A stretch of DNA of 64,000 nucleotides from Sphingopyxis yananensis (GTDB lineage: Bacteria; Pseudomonadota; Alphaproteobacteria; Sphingomonadales; Sphingomonadaceae). The position numbers and the translations under genes are program-made. The notes beneath the pieces are model-generated. The model was not told the origin of the DNA and did no database searches. It saw nothing but the letters and a program-made list of their open reading frames with translations. The DNA lies in assembly GCF_020687785.1 (NCBI RefSeq), contig NZ_JAJEWI010000012.1, positions 1 to 64,000 of the forward strand. Direction: 5' to 3'. Positions 25,594 to 33,991 of the stretch are shown in pieces (the stretch's first letter is position 1; the number at the start of each line of letters is the position of its first letter).

Positions 25594-27057
25594 ATGACGG
25601 CTGTTCCTTCTTCTTTGTTGCGCGACCTATCAGCTTTGCTGGGGCCAAAAGGGCTGATTTCGGACGCCGACCGCGCGCCCTATGAACGCGGCTATCGTTA
25701 TGGCGCGGGACGCGCCGCCGCCCTTATACGTCCGGCTGACGTCGACCAATTGCGGTCCGTCATCCGCTATTGCCACGCACAGGATATTCGCTTTTTCGCC
25801 CAAGGGGCCAACACCGGCCTTGTCGGGGCCAGCACGCCCGACGACAGCGAAGAACAAATCCTCATCAGCCTTGGCCATATGACGGCCATAGAAACGCTGG
25901 ACCCGCTGGACCGCAGCATGACGGTGCAAGCCGGCGCGCGATTAAGCGCCATCAACGCCGCCGCCGCGCCGCATGATCTGTTCTTCCCCATTGATTTGGG
26001 CGCGGACCCCAGCATTGGCGGCATGGTCGCCACCAACACCGGCGGGTCGCGGATGATGCGCTATGGCGATGTCCGCCGCAACCTATTGGGACTGGAAGTG
26101 GTGCTGCCCGACCAAGACGCCACCTTGCTCAGCAACTTAACGGGGCTGCGCAAAGATAATAGCGGGCTGGACTGGAAGCATTTATTTGTTGGGACCAGCG
26201 GCGCCTTCGGCCTTGTCACCCGCGCGCGCATCGAATTGCACGCCGTGCCCCGCCGCACGGCCGCAGCGCTGGTGGTGCCGCAAACCCAAGCCGCCGTGCC
26301 CCATATCATCGGATTGCTGGAAAATGCGCTGGGCGACAGCTTAACGGCGTGCGAGGGCATGTCGCGCCGTGCGATGCAGGCCGCCTTTGACCATAACCCT
26401 GCGCTGCGCCGCCCCTTTGGCGGCGATATTCCTGATTATGCGATTTTGGTCGAATTGGGCACCAGCCTGTCAGACCGCATCATGCCCGATCTGGATGGCA
26501 TATTGGTCGATATTTTGGGGTCTGCCTGCGAAGGCCCTGCCGCGTTGGTGCAGGATGTGCTGTTCGGGCGGGCTGCCGATTTTTGGGCCATTCGCCACAG
26601 CATTAGCGACGGTGTCGCCGCCATGGGTCAGGTTATTGCCTTTGATATTTCGGTCCAGCGATCGGCCCTACCCGCCTTTCGCGCCGCGGCAATTGATCTG
26701 ATTGAGCGGGAATTTCCGCAACTGATCCTGTGCGATTTTGGCCATTGCGGCGATGGCGGTGATCATTTCAACCTGGTGTGGCCCAATGACATTGGCCCTG
26801 CCCGCGAAGACCGCGCCCCGATGATCGCCCGCCTGCGCACCGCCCTTTATGATTTGATCACTACCGAATTTCACGGCTCGTTCAGCGCGGAACATGGGCT
26901 TGGCCCTTATAATCAGGGATTTTACGATCGGCTGAAATCGGCGCCAGAGCGGCAATTGACGGCCGCAATCAAAGATAGAATGGACCCGAAAAATCTGGTC
27001 GGGAATATCCGCTTTGAGCGCGGCAGCCTTTCGCCCGCACCGCCGCCCACCGCCTAG
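25594..27057 (+). CDS. FAD-linked D-2-hydroxyglutarate dehydrogenase (487 aa)
   Basis: A PCMH-type flavoenzyme oxidising a D-2-hydroxyacid to a 2-oxoacid and feeding electrons to the electron-transfer chain. Seen: FAD-binding FFAQGANTGLVGASTPDDS, DLGADPSIGGMVATNTGG, the metal/substrate motif CDFGHCGDGGDHFNLVWPND, and the terminal EHGLGPYN with RMDPKNLVGN. This is the FAD oxidase C D-lactate/D-2-hydroxyglutarate branch, and position 17 bp after hglS makes D-2-hydroxyglutarate the natural substrate, giving 2-oxoglutarate. GGGGCG lies just before the ATG. Glycolate or D-lactate dehydrogenase activity is the main alternative. Closes the lysine-to-2-oxoglutarate sequence. Confidence 0.92.
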   Translation: MTAVPSSLLRDLSALLGPKGLISDADRAPYERGYRYGAGRAAALIRPADVDQLRSVIRYCHAQDIRFFAQGANTGLVGASTPDDSEEQILISLGHMTAIETLDPLDRSMTVQAGARLSAINAAAAPHDLFFPIDLGADPSIGGMVATNTGGSRMMRYGDVRRNLLGLEVVLPDQDATLLSNLTGLRKDNSGLDWKHLFVGTSGAFGLVTRARIELHAVPRRTAAALVVPQTQAAVPHIIGLLENALGDSLTACEGMSRRAMQAAFDHNPALRRPFGGDIPDYAILVELGTSLSDRIMPDLDGILVDILGSACEGPAALVQDVLFGRAADFWAIRHSISDGVAAMGQVIAFDISVQRSALPAFRAAAIDLIEREFPQLILCDFGHCGDGGDHFNLVWPNDIGPAREDRAPMIARLRTALYDLITTEFHGSFSAEHGLGPYNQGFYDRLKSAPERQLTAAIKDRMDPKNLVGNIRFERGSLSPAPPPTA

Positions 27058-27161
27058 GCAGGTCCGCAGCCATATCTTGTCGCCGGTGGCGGCGGCTCCA
27101 ATCAGCGAAGTGGTCAGGGCGTCTCAATTTCACCCCGACCGCCAACCACCCGCCTATCCAC

Positions 27162-28202
27162 TCAATCGGGTGTCAGCACCATTTTCAGCGCCCCCGCTTC
27201 GCGCGCTTCAAACAATTGATAGGCTGCGGCCCCGTCACGCAGCGGCAGTCGGTGGCTGATATATTTTTCGGGACGCAAACGGCCCGATTGCACCAGCAGG
27301 AACAGGGTCGGCAATTCTTCGGGCACCGAACATGTCCCCGCGCGGAAGGTCAGCCCCGCTGCGAACGCCCGTTCCAAGGGGAAGGGGAAACGCCGCGATT
27401 GCTGCACCCCAATCACCGACACCGTGCCGCGCCGCCGCACCAAGCGCAGGGCCAAATCGACGGTGCTATCATGGCCCACCACTTCGACAACACAGTCCAA
27501 TTTCTGGCCCTTGGTTGCTTCTTTAATGGCATCGAGCGCGCCGTCGGGGTGCAGGGCAATGGCCCCTGCTTGCTGGGCCAAGGCGCGCCGTTCGGCAATG
27601 GGGTCAATAGCATAAACCACATGCGCGCCCATGATAAACGCACTGTCCACCGCCATCAGGCCAATCGGCCCCAGACCAATGATCGCCACGCTACTTCCGG
27701 GGCCGATATCAGCGTTGCGGGCGCCATACCATGCGGTAGCCATGGCATCGGTCATCATCAACGCCTGATCCGCCGACACGCCGTCCGGTATCAGCACGGC
27801 ATTGCTGTCCGCCGCCGGAACCCGCACGGCTTCGGCCTGTGACCCTTGCAATTGGGCGGACAATCCATAGCAACTGCCCAGCGAATATTCGCACAAGGCG
27901 ACGACGCCCGACAAACAAGATCGGCACGCGCCGCACCCGACAGCGGCGGGGATCATCACCTTGTCCCCCACCTTCAGCCGCGATACGCCGCGCCCAACTT
28001 CGACCACTTCGCCCACCGCTTCATGGCCCACGCAAAATCCGACATCTTCGGAAAAACCATGCCCATGATATATGTGCAAATCGCTGCCACAAATAGAGCA
28101 AGCGTCCACCTTGATAATCGCATCACGGTCGGACTGGGGGGTCGGATCGTCCATGCTTTCATAGCGTATATCGCGCGTGCCATAATAACGCAGGGCCTTC
28201 AT
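27162..28202 (-). CDS. Zinc-dependent alcohol dehydrogenase, threonine-dehydrogenase-like (346 aa)
   Basis: MDR-superfamily NAD(P)-dependent dehydrogenase. Seen: catalytic zinc site CSICGSDLHIYHG and VGHEAVGEVVEVG, structural zinc AVGCGACRSCLSGVVALC, and nucleotide-binding IIGLGPIGLMAV. AGGGAGAG lies 5-12 nt before the ATG. It is the last gene of a run APH-like kinase, SDR, acyl-CoA dehydrogenase, ADH on the minus strand, 17 bp after the ACAD stop. It probably oxidises a hydroxyl group of the pathway intermediate. Substrate not recognisable. Confidence 0.93.
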   Translation of the reverse strand: MKALRYYGTRDIRYESMDDPTPQSDRDAIIKVDACSICGSDLHIYHGHGFSEDVGFCVGHEAVGEVVEVGRGVSRLKVGDKVMIPAAVGCGACRSCLSGVVALCEYSLGSCYGLSAQLQGSQAEAVRVPAADSNAVLIPDGVSADQALMMTDAMATAWYGARNADIGPGSSVAIIGLGPIGLMAVDSAFIMGAHVVYAIDPIAERRALAQQAGAIALHPDGALDAIKEATKGQKLDCVVEVVGHDSTVDLALRLVRRRGTVSVIGVQQSRRFPFPLERAFAAGLTFRAGTCSVPEELPTLFLLVQSGRLRPEKYISHRLPLRDGAAAYQLFEAREAGALKMVLTPD

Positions 28203-28219
28203 CGCTTCTCTCCCTTGGG

Positions 28220-29446
28220 TTAACGGGCTTTCGCGGCGACATATTCCGCGATTTTTTGCTTTCCAAGCTGGGACATATGCACTTCCTCGGGGCCATCGGT
28301 CAGGCGGACATAACGGTTCAGCGTAAAGAAGCTGGCGATCGGCGTATCGCCGCTGACACCCATGCCGCCATGCGCCTGAATGGCGCGGTCCGCGACTGTT
28401 TGGGCCATCGTCGGGGCAATGACCTTGATCGCGGCGATGAGATCCTTGGCCTGTTTATTGCCATATCGATCCATCGCATCGGCGGCCTTAAGGGTCAGCA
28501 GACGGGCCATTTCCACTTCGCAAAAGCTTTTCGCGACATCTTGCCGAATGCTGCTTTGGTCCGCCAATTTTTTGCCAAAGGCCACACGGCTGTCCACACG
28601 GCGCGCCATATATTCCAGCGCGCGCTGGGCTTGCCCAATGGACCGCATACAATGGTGAATGCGGCCTGGCCCCAAACGGCCTTGCGCAATCTCAAAGCCC
28701 CGCCCTTCGCCCAAAATCAGATTTTCCTTGGGCACCCGCACATTGTCGAACAGCAATTCCACTTCGCCGCCCGGTGAATTATAGGAACCAAAGACCGTCA
28801 AATGGCGCACCACGGAAATGCCCGCCGTGTCACGCGGCACCAAAATTTGCGAATGCTGGGCATGGCGCGGCGCGTCAAAATCCGTTTTTCCCATCACAAT
28901 GAACAGATCACAGCGCGGGTGCATGGCATTGGAAATCCACCATTTGCGGCCATTGATCACATAATCATCGCCGTCGGGGATGATCGACAATTCCAAATTG
29001 GTCGCGTCCGACGACGCCACTTGCGGTTCGGTCATCACATAAGCCGAGCGGATTTCCCCGTTCAGCAGGGGCGTCAGCCATTTGTCCTGCTGCGCCTTGG
29101 ACCCAAATTTGGCCAACACCTCCATATTGCCGGTATCGGGCGCGGAACAGTTGAACACTTGGCTGGACCATGGCACGCGGCCAAATATTTCGGCCAAGGG
29201 CGCATATTCCAAATTGGTCAGGCCCGGTGAAAATTCGCCATATTCATGGGGCAAGAACAGGTTCCACAGGCCTTTTGCACGGGCTTTGGCCTTTAATTCC
29301 TCCATCATCGGCCATTCTTGCCAGCGATTATTCTGGTCCTGCACAAAGTCGGAATAGGCCCGTTCATTGGGATAGATATGCTCGTCCATAAAGGCTTCGA
29401 CTTGCGCGATCAGCGCGGCGACCTTGTCGCTAAATTCAAAGTTCAT
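28220..29446 (-). CDS. Acyl-CoA dehydrogenase, ACAD10/11-like (408 aa)
   Basis: FAD enzyme of the acyl-CoA dehydrogenase fold. Seen: YVMTEPQVASSDATN (FAD/substrate region), RLGPGRIHHCMRSIGQAQRALEYMARR, and the C-terminal QAHGGMGVSGDTPIASFF then RLTDGPEEVHM typical of ACAD10/11-type proteins and LvaC. The start MNFEFSDKVAALI fits the family; 35 upstream codons overlap the gap before the SDR. In levulinate/4-hydroxyacid catabolism LvaC acts on a 4-phosphooxyacyl-CoA made by the LvaA kinase; here an APH-like kinase lies two genes upstream, so the same chemistry is plausible. A plain fatty acyl-CoA dehydrogenase is the alternative. Confidence 0.94.
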   Translation of the reverse strand: MNFEFSDKVAALIAQVEAFMDEHIYPNERAYSDFVQDQNNRWQEWPMMEELKAKARAKGLWNLFLPHEYGEFSPGLTNLEYAPLAEIFGRVPWSSQVFNCSAPDTGNMEVLAKFGSKAQQDKWLTPLLNGEIRSAYVMTEPQVASSDATNLELSIIPDGDDYVINGRKWWISNAMHPRCDLFIVMGKTDFDAPRHAQHSQILVPRDTAGISVVRHLTVFGSYNSPGGEVELLFDNVRVPKENLILGEGRGFEIAQGRLGPGRIHHCMRSIGQAQRALEYMARRVDSRVAFGKKLADQSSIRQDVAKSFCEVEMARLLTLKAADAMDRYGNKQAKDLIAAIKVIAPTMAQTVADRAIQAHGGMGVSGDTPIASFFTLNRYVRLTDGPEEVHMSQLGKQKIAEYVAAKAR

Positions 29447-29531
29447 ATCATGCCTTTGCAAAATTAGGGCGCTATGCCGCCAAGGGAGGAAATGTTGGAA
29501 ATTCACGAAGTGGAAGTGGGAGCGGATCGGC

Positions 29532-30269
29532 CTAAAGCGACAAGCCCCCATCGACGACCAGCGTGTGCCCCGTCACATAGGACGCAAGGGGTGACGCCAG
29601 AAAAATAGCCGCGCCCGCCATGTCTTGCGGCGTGCCGACACGGCGTTGGGGGATATTGGCCAAGGCCCCGTTTAAGCGCGCCTCATTTTGGGTGGTTACT
29701 TTGGTCAGCTTGGTATCGACCAATCCGGGGGCCAGACCATTCACCCTTATGCCATCCGCCGCAAAGGCTTGGCCCAATGTCTTGGTCAGGCTGATCGCCC
29801 CTGCCTTGGACGCCGCATAAGCGGGGTTGCCGACATTGGCTTTCAGGCCGGAAATCGAACTGACGATGACAATCGACCCCGCCGCCGCCGACAGCGGGCT
29901 GCGAAATTTGCGGGCGATGTGCATCAAACTGTCCAGATTGACCGCCATCACCCGGTCCCACGCCTCGCGCTCAAATTCTGCGCGGCGATAGGCGACCGTG
30001 CCTTGGCACAAGATTAAAATATCCAAGCCGTCAAAGGGGGCGGGTGCAGCGTCAATAGCGTCGGGGTCGCCGACATCCACGGCGCTATAGCCCAGCCCCG
30101 TCAGGTCCGACCCATCGGCCGCGTCATAATCTGCTGCGCTGGCGCGCGTGCCCCAGACATGCACCTGCGCGCCGCGCTGGCTAAAGGCGTGGGCTATGCC
30201 ATTGCCAATGCCGCTGGACCCGCCGACCACCAGCACCATTTTGCCCGTAAAATCTGTGTCTGATTGCAT
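29532..30269 (-). CDS. Short-chain dehydrogenase/reductase (245 aa)
   Basis: Classical SDR. Seen: VLVVGGSSGIGNGIAHAFSQRG (TGxxxGIG with V-G-G variant), catalytic Ser in VIVSSISGL, YAASKAGA for Tyr and Lys, and HTLVVDGGLSL at the end. The NNAG motif is replaced by LCQGTVA. It lies between the kinase (48-bp gap) and the acyl-CoA dehydrogenase (85-bp gap) and would be the LvaD-like or 3-hydroxyacyl-CoA dehydrogenase step of the cluster. Cofactor and substrate not assigned. Confidence 0.92.
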   Translation of the reverse strand: MQSDTDFTGKMVLVVGGSSGIGNGIAHAFSQRGAQVHVWGTRASAADYDAADGSDLTGLGYSAVDVGDPDAIDAAPAPFDGLDILILCQGTVAYRRAEFEREAWDRVMAVNLDSLMHIARKFRSPLSAAAGSIVIVSSISGLKANVGNPAYAASKAGAISLTKTLGQAFAADGIRVNGLAPGLVDTKLTKVTTQNEARLNGALANIPQRRVGTPQDMAGAAIFLASPLASYVTGHTLVVDGGLSL

Positions 30270-30317
30270 GGATCATTCTCTTTTGTTGCGGAAAATGGTT
30301 TGTTGTGGATGATGGGC

Positions 30318-31343
30318 TCAGGCGATGCGGCGCAGCGCCCGTTCAAACAGATGGATCGCATGGGCATGCAAACGGTCGCCGGTTTCCTTGGGCGCTTTTC
30401 CGGCGCAGGCCCGTGCATGGGTCCCCTCTAGGATGATGCCCAGTTTGAAACAGGCCAGCACAACATACCAATCCAGCGCATCCAAATTGCGGCCACTGAC
30501 CTTGGCGTAATGGGCCGATAATTCGCCCGCGGTGGCAAATCCGTCCCACGGCCGCACGGCGACATCGGTGGCGTCCGGCATGTCCCCTTCGGGCCATGTC
30601 GCCAACAGCCAGCCCAAATCGAGCAAGGGGTCGCCAATGGTGCTTAATTCCCAATCGACCACGGCCGCCAAATCGCCGCTATCGGGGCGCACCATCACAT
30701 TGGCCAGATGGAAATCGCCATGGATGATGCCCGCTTGGAAATCGCTGGGTCGGTGGGCGTCCAGCCATGCCCCCACAAGGTCAACCCCCACCAAGCCTTG
30801 CGGCCCCGCCCATCCCGGCATGTCGCCATAGCTGGCAAGCTGGGCTTTCCATCGCCCGACTTGGCGTTCCAAATAATTGTCGGGCTTGCCAAACCCATCC
30901 AGACCGACGGCGCGGTAATCCAGCGCGCCCAGCGCTGCTATGGCTTCGACCATCGACAGGCCTATGCGGTGCCGCATGGCGGCATTTTGGCTGTGCAGCG
31001 CAGGCAAGCCTTGCGTCGGGTTGAACCCTGATATCGGCTGCATCAGGTAAAAAGCCGCGCCCAGTACCGCTTCGTCGGCGCACGCCGCAATCAAGCGCGG
31101 GTGCGGCACATCACTGCCGTGCAACGCGGCCAGCACGCGCGCCTCGCGGCTCATGGTTTCATTGCTGTTTGGCCGCAAAACCGGTGGCGGTCGGCGCAGC
31201 ACATATTCATCTGTGCCGCGCCGAAAATGCATCAAAATATTCTGCGTGCCGCCCGACAACAGCCGCGCATCCATGATCGGCCCCGTGCCGACACGCTGTT
31301 CGTCCATCCAACGCATCAGCGCTGGAATGTTGACGTCTTTCAT
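30318..31343 (-). CDS. APH/choline-kinase-fold phosphotransferase, ACAD10/11-N or LvaA-like (341 aa)
   Basis: Kinase-fold protein with the Brenner motif IIHGDFHLANVM around residue 211 and the metal-binding AVVDWELSTIGDPLLDLGWLL. The ATP-binding strand LSGGTQNILMHF lies near residue 30. Close relatives form the N-terminal half of mammalian ACAD10/11 and the LvaA subunit that phosphorylates 4-hydroxyacyl-CoA. It is unlikely to be an antibiotic resistance enzyme given its neighbours (SDR, acyl-CoA dehydrogenase). First gene of the minus-strand unit; a TetR gene diverges 71 bp away. The proposed role is activation of a hydroxyl group for elimination; this is inference from family and context. 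Confidence 0.9.
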   Translation of the reverse strand: MKDVNIPALMRWMDEQRVGTGPIMDARLLSGGTQNILMHFRRGTDEYVLRRPPPVLRPNSNETMSREARVLAALHGSDVPHPRLIAACADEAVLGAAFYLMQPISGFNPTQGLPALHSQNAAMRHRIGLSMVEAIAALGALDYRAVGLDGFGKPDNYLERQVGRWKAQLASYGDMPGWAGPQGLVGVDLVGAWLDAHRPSDFQAGIIHGDFHLANVMVRPDSGDLAAVVDWELSTIGDPLLDLGWLLATWPEGDMPDATDVAVRPWDGFATAGELSAHYAKVSGRNLDALDWYVVLACFKLGIILEGTHARACAGKAPKETGDRLHAHAIHLFERALRRIA

Positions 31344-31414
31344 GGCCTCTACCCAAAATTTTCACTTTATCCATTTGGATAAATGGAATTGACGCCTCCT
31401 AATGTCAATGGCAA

Positions 31415-32077
31415 ATGTCGCCGATGCCCCAAACGCCCCCTTCACCGTCCAGCGACGCCGCCAAGCAGATCAAGCTGGTGGCGCTGCGGTTATTCGCCCA
31501 GCATGGCATTGACGGGGTCAGCGTCCGCCAAATTGCTGACGCGGCGGGACAGAAAAACCACAATGCGATCACCTATTATTTCGGTTCGAAAGACGCGCTA
31601 ATCCGCGAATTAATCGTCGACGGGGCCAAGGCTATTGATCAGCGCCGCAACGCAGCCTTAGACGCCGCACAAGCGTCGGGCGGACCATCCACGGTGCGCC
31701 AAGTCATGGAAATTTTGGTCGATAGCTCGATCGACCCCAACCCGCCCATTTGGGGGGAAAGCTACACCCGCTTTATCGTCGGGATGCAAATGTCCAACCG
31801 CGCCTTGTTTATGGATGCCTTGGCTGGGCGGTGGAATTCTGGCTATTTGCGCTGTCTGGATGATGTTCGCCGGTTATGCGCCGACATGCCCGCCGATGTG
31901 TTGAACCAGCGACTAGTATTCATGGGGGCCGCGCTAGGCGGGATTATTTCCGGACGCGAAGCAGAGCTGTCTGACCACAGCCGCGGCCACCCCATGTGGT
32001 CCGCCCCCGAAACCCTGCGCCGCGTGGCCGCCGCATTGGCCGCGATCATCACACAAGACGCATCACAGACCGAATAA
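31415..32077 (+). CDS. TetR-family regulator (220 aa)
   Basis: Helix-turn-helix in ALRLFAQHGIDGVSVRQIADAAGQKNHNAITYYFGSK (parts, residues about 24-60), then a helical ligand-binding domain with IWGESYTRFIVGMQMSNRALF. Divergent from the kinase-SDR-ACAD-ADH unit with a 71-bp shared promoter, so it very likely represses that unit, responding to an acyl-CoA-like ligand. Its last 15 bp overlap the convergent membrane-protein gene. A downstream ATG three codons in is an alternative start. Confidence 0.92.
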   Translation: MSPMPQTPPSPSSDAAKQIKLVALRLFAQHGIDGVSVRQIADAAGQKNHNAITYYFGSKDALIRELIVDGAKAIDQRRNAALDAAQASGGPSTVRQVMEILVDSSIDPNPPIWGESYTRFIVGMQMSNRALFMDALAGRWNSGYLRCLDDVRRLCADMPADVLNQRLVFMGAALGGIISGREAELSDHSRGHPMWSAPETLRRVAAALAAIITQDASQTE

Positions 32078-33772
32078 TTTCAACAGGGCATCCAGCATCC
32101 CTTCCAGTCCGCGCCGTTCATGAGCGTCCCGCCTCGTCTTTGGCGCTTCCTCGACAATCAGCACCCCCTGCCCCGCCAACACACGGTCTTTCAGCAACGG
32201 TTCGCGCCCCAGAAAATAAGGCCAAAATGTTTCGGTGCGGGTGACGGAATAGGATAGGTCTGCCGAGAATCCGACCAGCTGATCTTGGCCGAAAATCCGT
32301 CCTTGCTCGGCCATTTCCACCCGCACCCCGCGCCCGCCCTTTAGGATCAAACGCGCCGGCCCGTGGAACACCAAATAGCGCAGCTGCATCGTCAGCCATG
32401 CGTTCAGTGATAATAGCCGCCAGTGGCTGGTGATACGCACCGGACGGCCAATCGGCTGGACCACCGCCGCCAGCGCGCGCGGTTGCAGCACACAAGCCGC
32501 GCCTTCATTCAAGTTCAGCGATGTCACCTCAGCAAATCCGTCGTTGATGGCCGACACATTGGTCATCTCTCCGTCCCCGCGCAAACAGGTCAGGAAGCTC
32601 AGGCCCGACACCAGACTGACCAAAGGCCGCCGCCAATCCAGAAACCAGCGCGTGCTTTTGCTGCTAGCATGGCTGCTGCTTTGCAAATAATCCTGCCGAA
32701 CCAGCAATTCCTGCCCCGCACCCAATCGCACCGCCAGCGATGTGACCGATGGCAAGGACGGCGCAATGGCTTGCCCCATCGCAGCGGGAATATGCAGGCG
32801 AATATAAGGACGCCGCATCGCAATGGGGGCCAAGATATAATAAAGGAACAAGCGCAAGATCAGCGGTGTCATCATGATGACCAGCAATGCCGCTGCCGCC
32901 TTCCACATCAAGGATGCCAAGCCAATTTGCGCCGCCCACAGCCGCAATTTTTCGGGCACACTGCCCGACAAAATCACAGCTGCCTTTGCGGCATCCGCTG
33001 CCAAGTCACGGCCCGCCGCATCGATTTTCTGCGTGGTTTGGGCGGCGCTGGCAAAGGCGCTATCCGCCGCTTGCTGGGCCTGTTGCTGATAGCGCGCTGC
33101 CGCTTGAAAGCGTTGAACCGCGCGCTGCGCCTGATCGCGCGCGGCGCAGCTTTGCGCTTTTTGCGCCACCAAAGCGCGGTGATCGGCACTTTCAATCCAT
33201 TGTCGCCAGCGCCAATGCCAGCGCGCTTCATAATCTTGCAAACGCTGCGCAGCCGCGCTGCAAAGCTGTTGCTGCTGGGCCAAAGCCTGCCTCTGCGCAG
33301 CAACATTTTGCTGGGCCAATATCGACCGCCCATCGCTGTCCACCGCGGCGCGGGCGGCATCAATCGCTGCCACTTGCTGGTCAATCATGGCGGCCCGCAA
33401 TTTGCGCCGCTGCCCATCCAATAGCGCCTGTTGATCGCTGATCGCCAGCACCCAAGCGGGGCGCGCCCTATCCATTTGTTTTTGCAAATCCGCGCGTTCA
33501 GCCAATAGGCGTGTTTTTTGGGCGTCCAATTCCGTCAGGCTTTGTTGGCGAAGCGGACCCGCCTGTGTGCGAAATGCCGCCGCCGCACTGCCGGCTTCGC
33601 GGCGCAAAATCTGGTCTGCTTGCTGTAAGGCTGTTTGGCGCTGCTCGGCCTGCCGCGCTCCGGCCCAAATCTCTTGCACCCAAGGCACCGTGATGGTCGC
33701 AAGGCCAATCACCACAACCAACAACAGATAAAGAGCGGCTTTCTGGCCCAAAAAAGTGATTATGCGGCGCAT
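32063..33772 (-). CDS. Membrane-anchored coiled-coil protein with AIM24-like C-terminal region (569 aa)
   Basis: Function unknown. Residues about 8-32 (FLGQKAALYLLLVVVIGLATITV) form a membrane segment, followed by a long Gln/Ala/Arg-rich helical region to about residue 265 that reads as an extended coiled coil. A second hydrophobic stretch LMWKAAAALLVIMMTPLIL spans about 289-307. The last 200 residues are beta-rich: LVFHGPARLILKGG, QDQLVGFSADLSYSV, GREPLLKDRVLAGQGVLIVEE, the pattern of AIM24/TRAP-like domains. Topology is probably two membrane segments with the coiled coil between them in the periplasm and the beta domain in the cytoplasm. It is followed by no partner and is flanked by catabolic genes. 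Resemblance to AIM24 is by eye only. Confidence 0.82.
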   Translation of the reverse strand: MRRIITFLGQKAALYLLLVVVIGLATITVPWVQEIWAGARQAEQRQTALQQADQILRREAGSAAAAFRTQAGPLRQQSLTELDAQKTRLLAERADLQKQMDRARPAWVLAISDQQALLDGQRRKLRAAMIDQQVAAIDAARAAVDSDGRSILAQQNVAAQRQALAQQQQLCSAAAQRLQDYEARWHWRWRQWIESADHRALVAQKAQSCAARDQAQRAVQRFQAAARYQQQAQQAADSAFASAAQTTQKIDAAGRDLAADAAKAAVILSGSVPEKLRLWAAQIGLASLMWKAAAALLVIMMTPLILRLFLYYILAPIAMRRPYIRLHIPAAMGQAIAPSLPSVTSLAVRLGAGQELLVRQDYLQSSSHASSKSTRWFLDWRRPLVSLVSGLSFLTCLRGDGEMTNVSAINDGFAEVTSLNLNEGAACVLQPRALAAVVQPIGRPVRITSHWRLLSLNAWLTMQLRYLVFHGPARLILKGGRGVRVEMAEQGRIFGQDQLVGFSADLSYSVTRTETFWPYFLGREPLLKDRVLAGQGVLIVEEAPKTRRDAHERRGLEGMLDALLKLFGL

Positions 33773-33900
33773 CTTATTGTCAACTCATCATCCGCCCCAA
33801 CGTCAGATATATGTTAAGCTATGCCGCCTATCGCGCGGCGACACCAGAATTTTGCACAACGCAGCGCCAATGGCGGTAAAATCCCCTGCTCAGCAATTGC

Positions 33901-33925
33901 ATATATGATATATTTTTTATATGTG
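33901..33925 (+). promoter_or_regulatory. Candidate IclR operator upstream of the deoxy-sugar operon
   Basis: AT-rich imperfect palindrome with ATATATGAT at its left and ATTTTTT in its middle, 67 bp before the aldo/keto reductase start. It matches 21 of 25 bases of the site at 41396-41420 before the IclR gene. Shared sites in two promoters of one pathway suggest binding by the same regulator. Confidence 0.6.
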
Positions 33926-33991
33926 ACACATCAACACGCCTCATAAGGCAGCTAGGCACGGTCATTTGCGCCTAAAGATGAAAGACTGGGC

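Noticed and set aside
30318..31343. Aminoglycoside resistance gene
   Set aside because: The Brenner motif is shared by the whole APH fold; neighbours are acyl-CoA enzymes, so an ACAD10/11- or LvaA-like role fits better.
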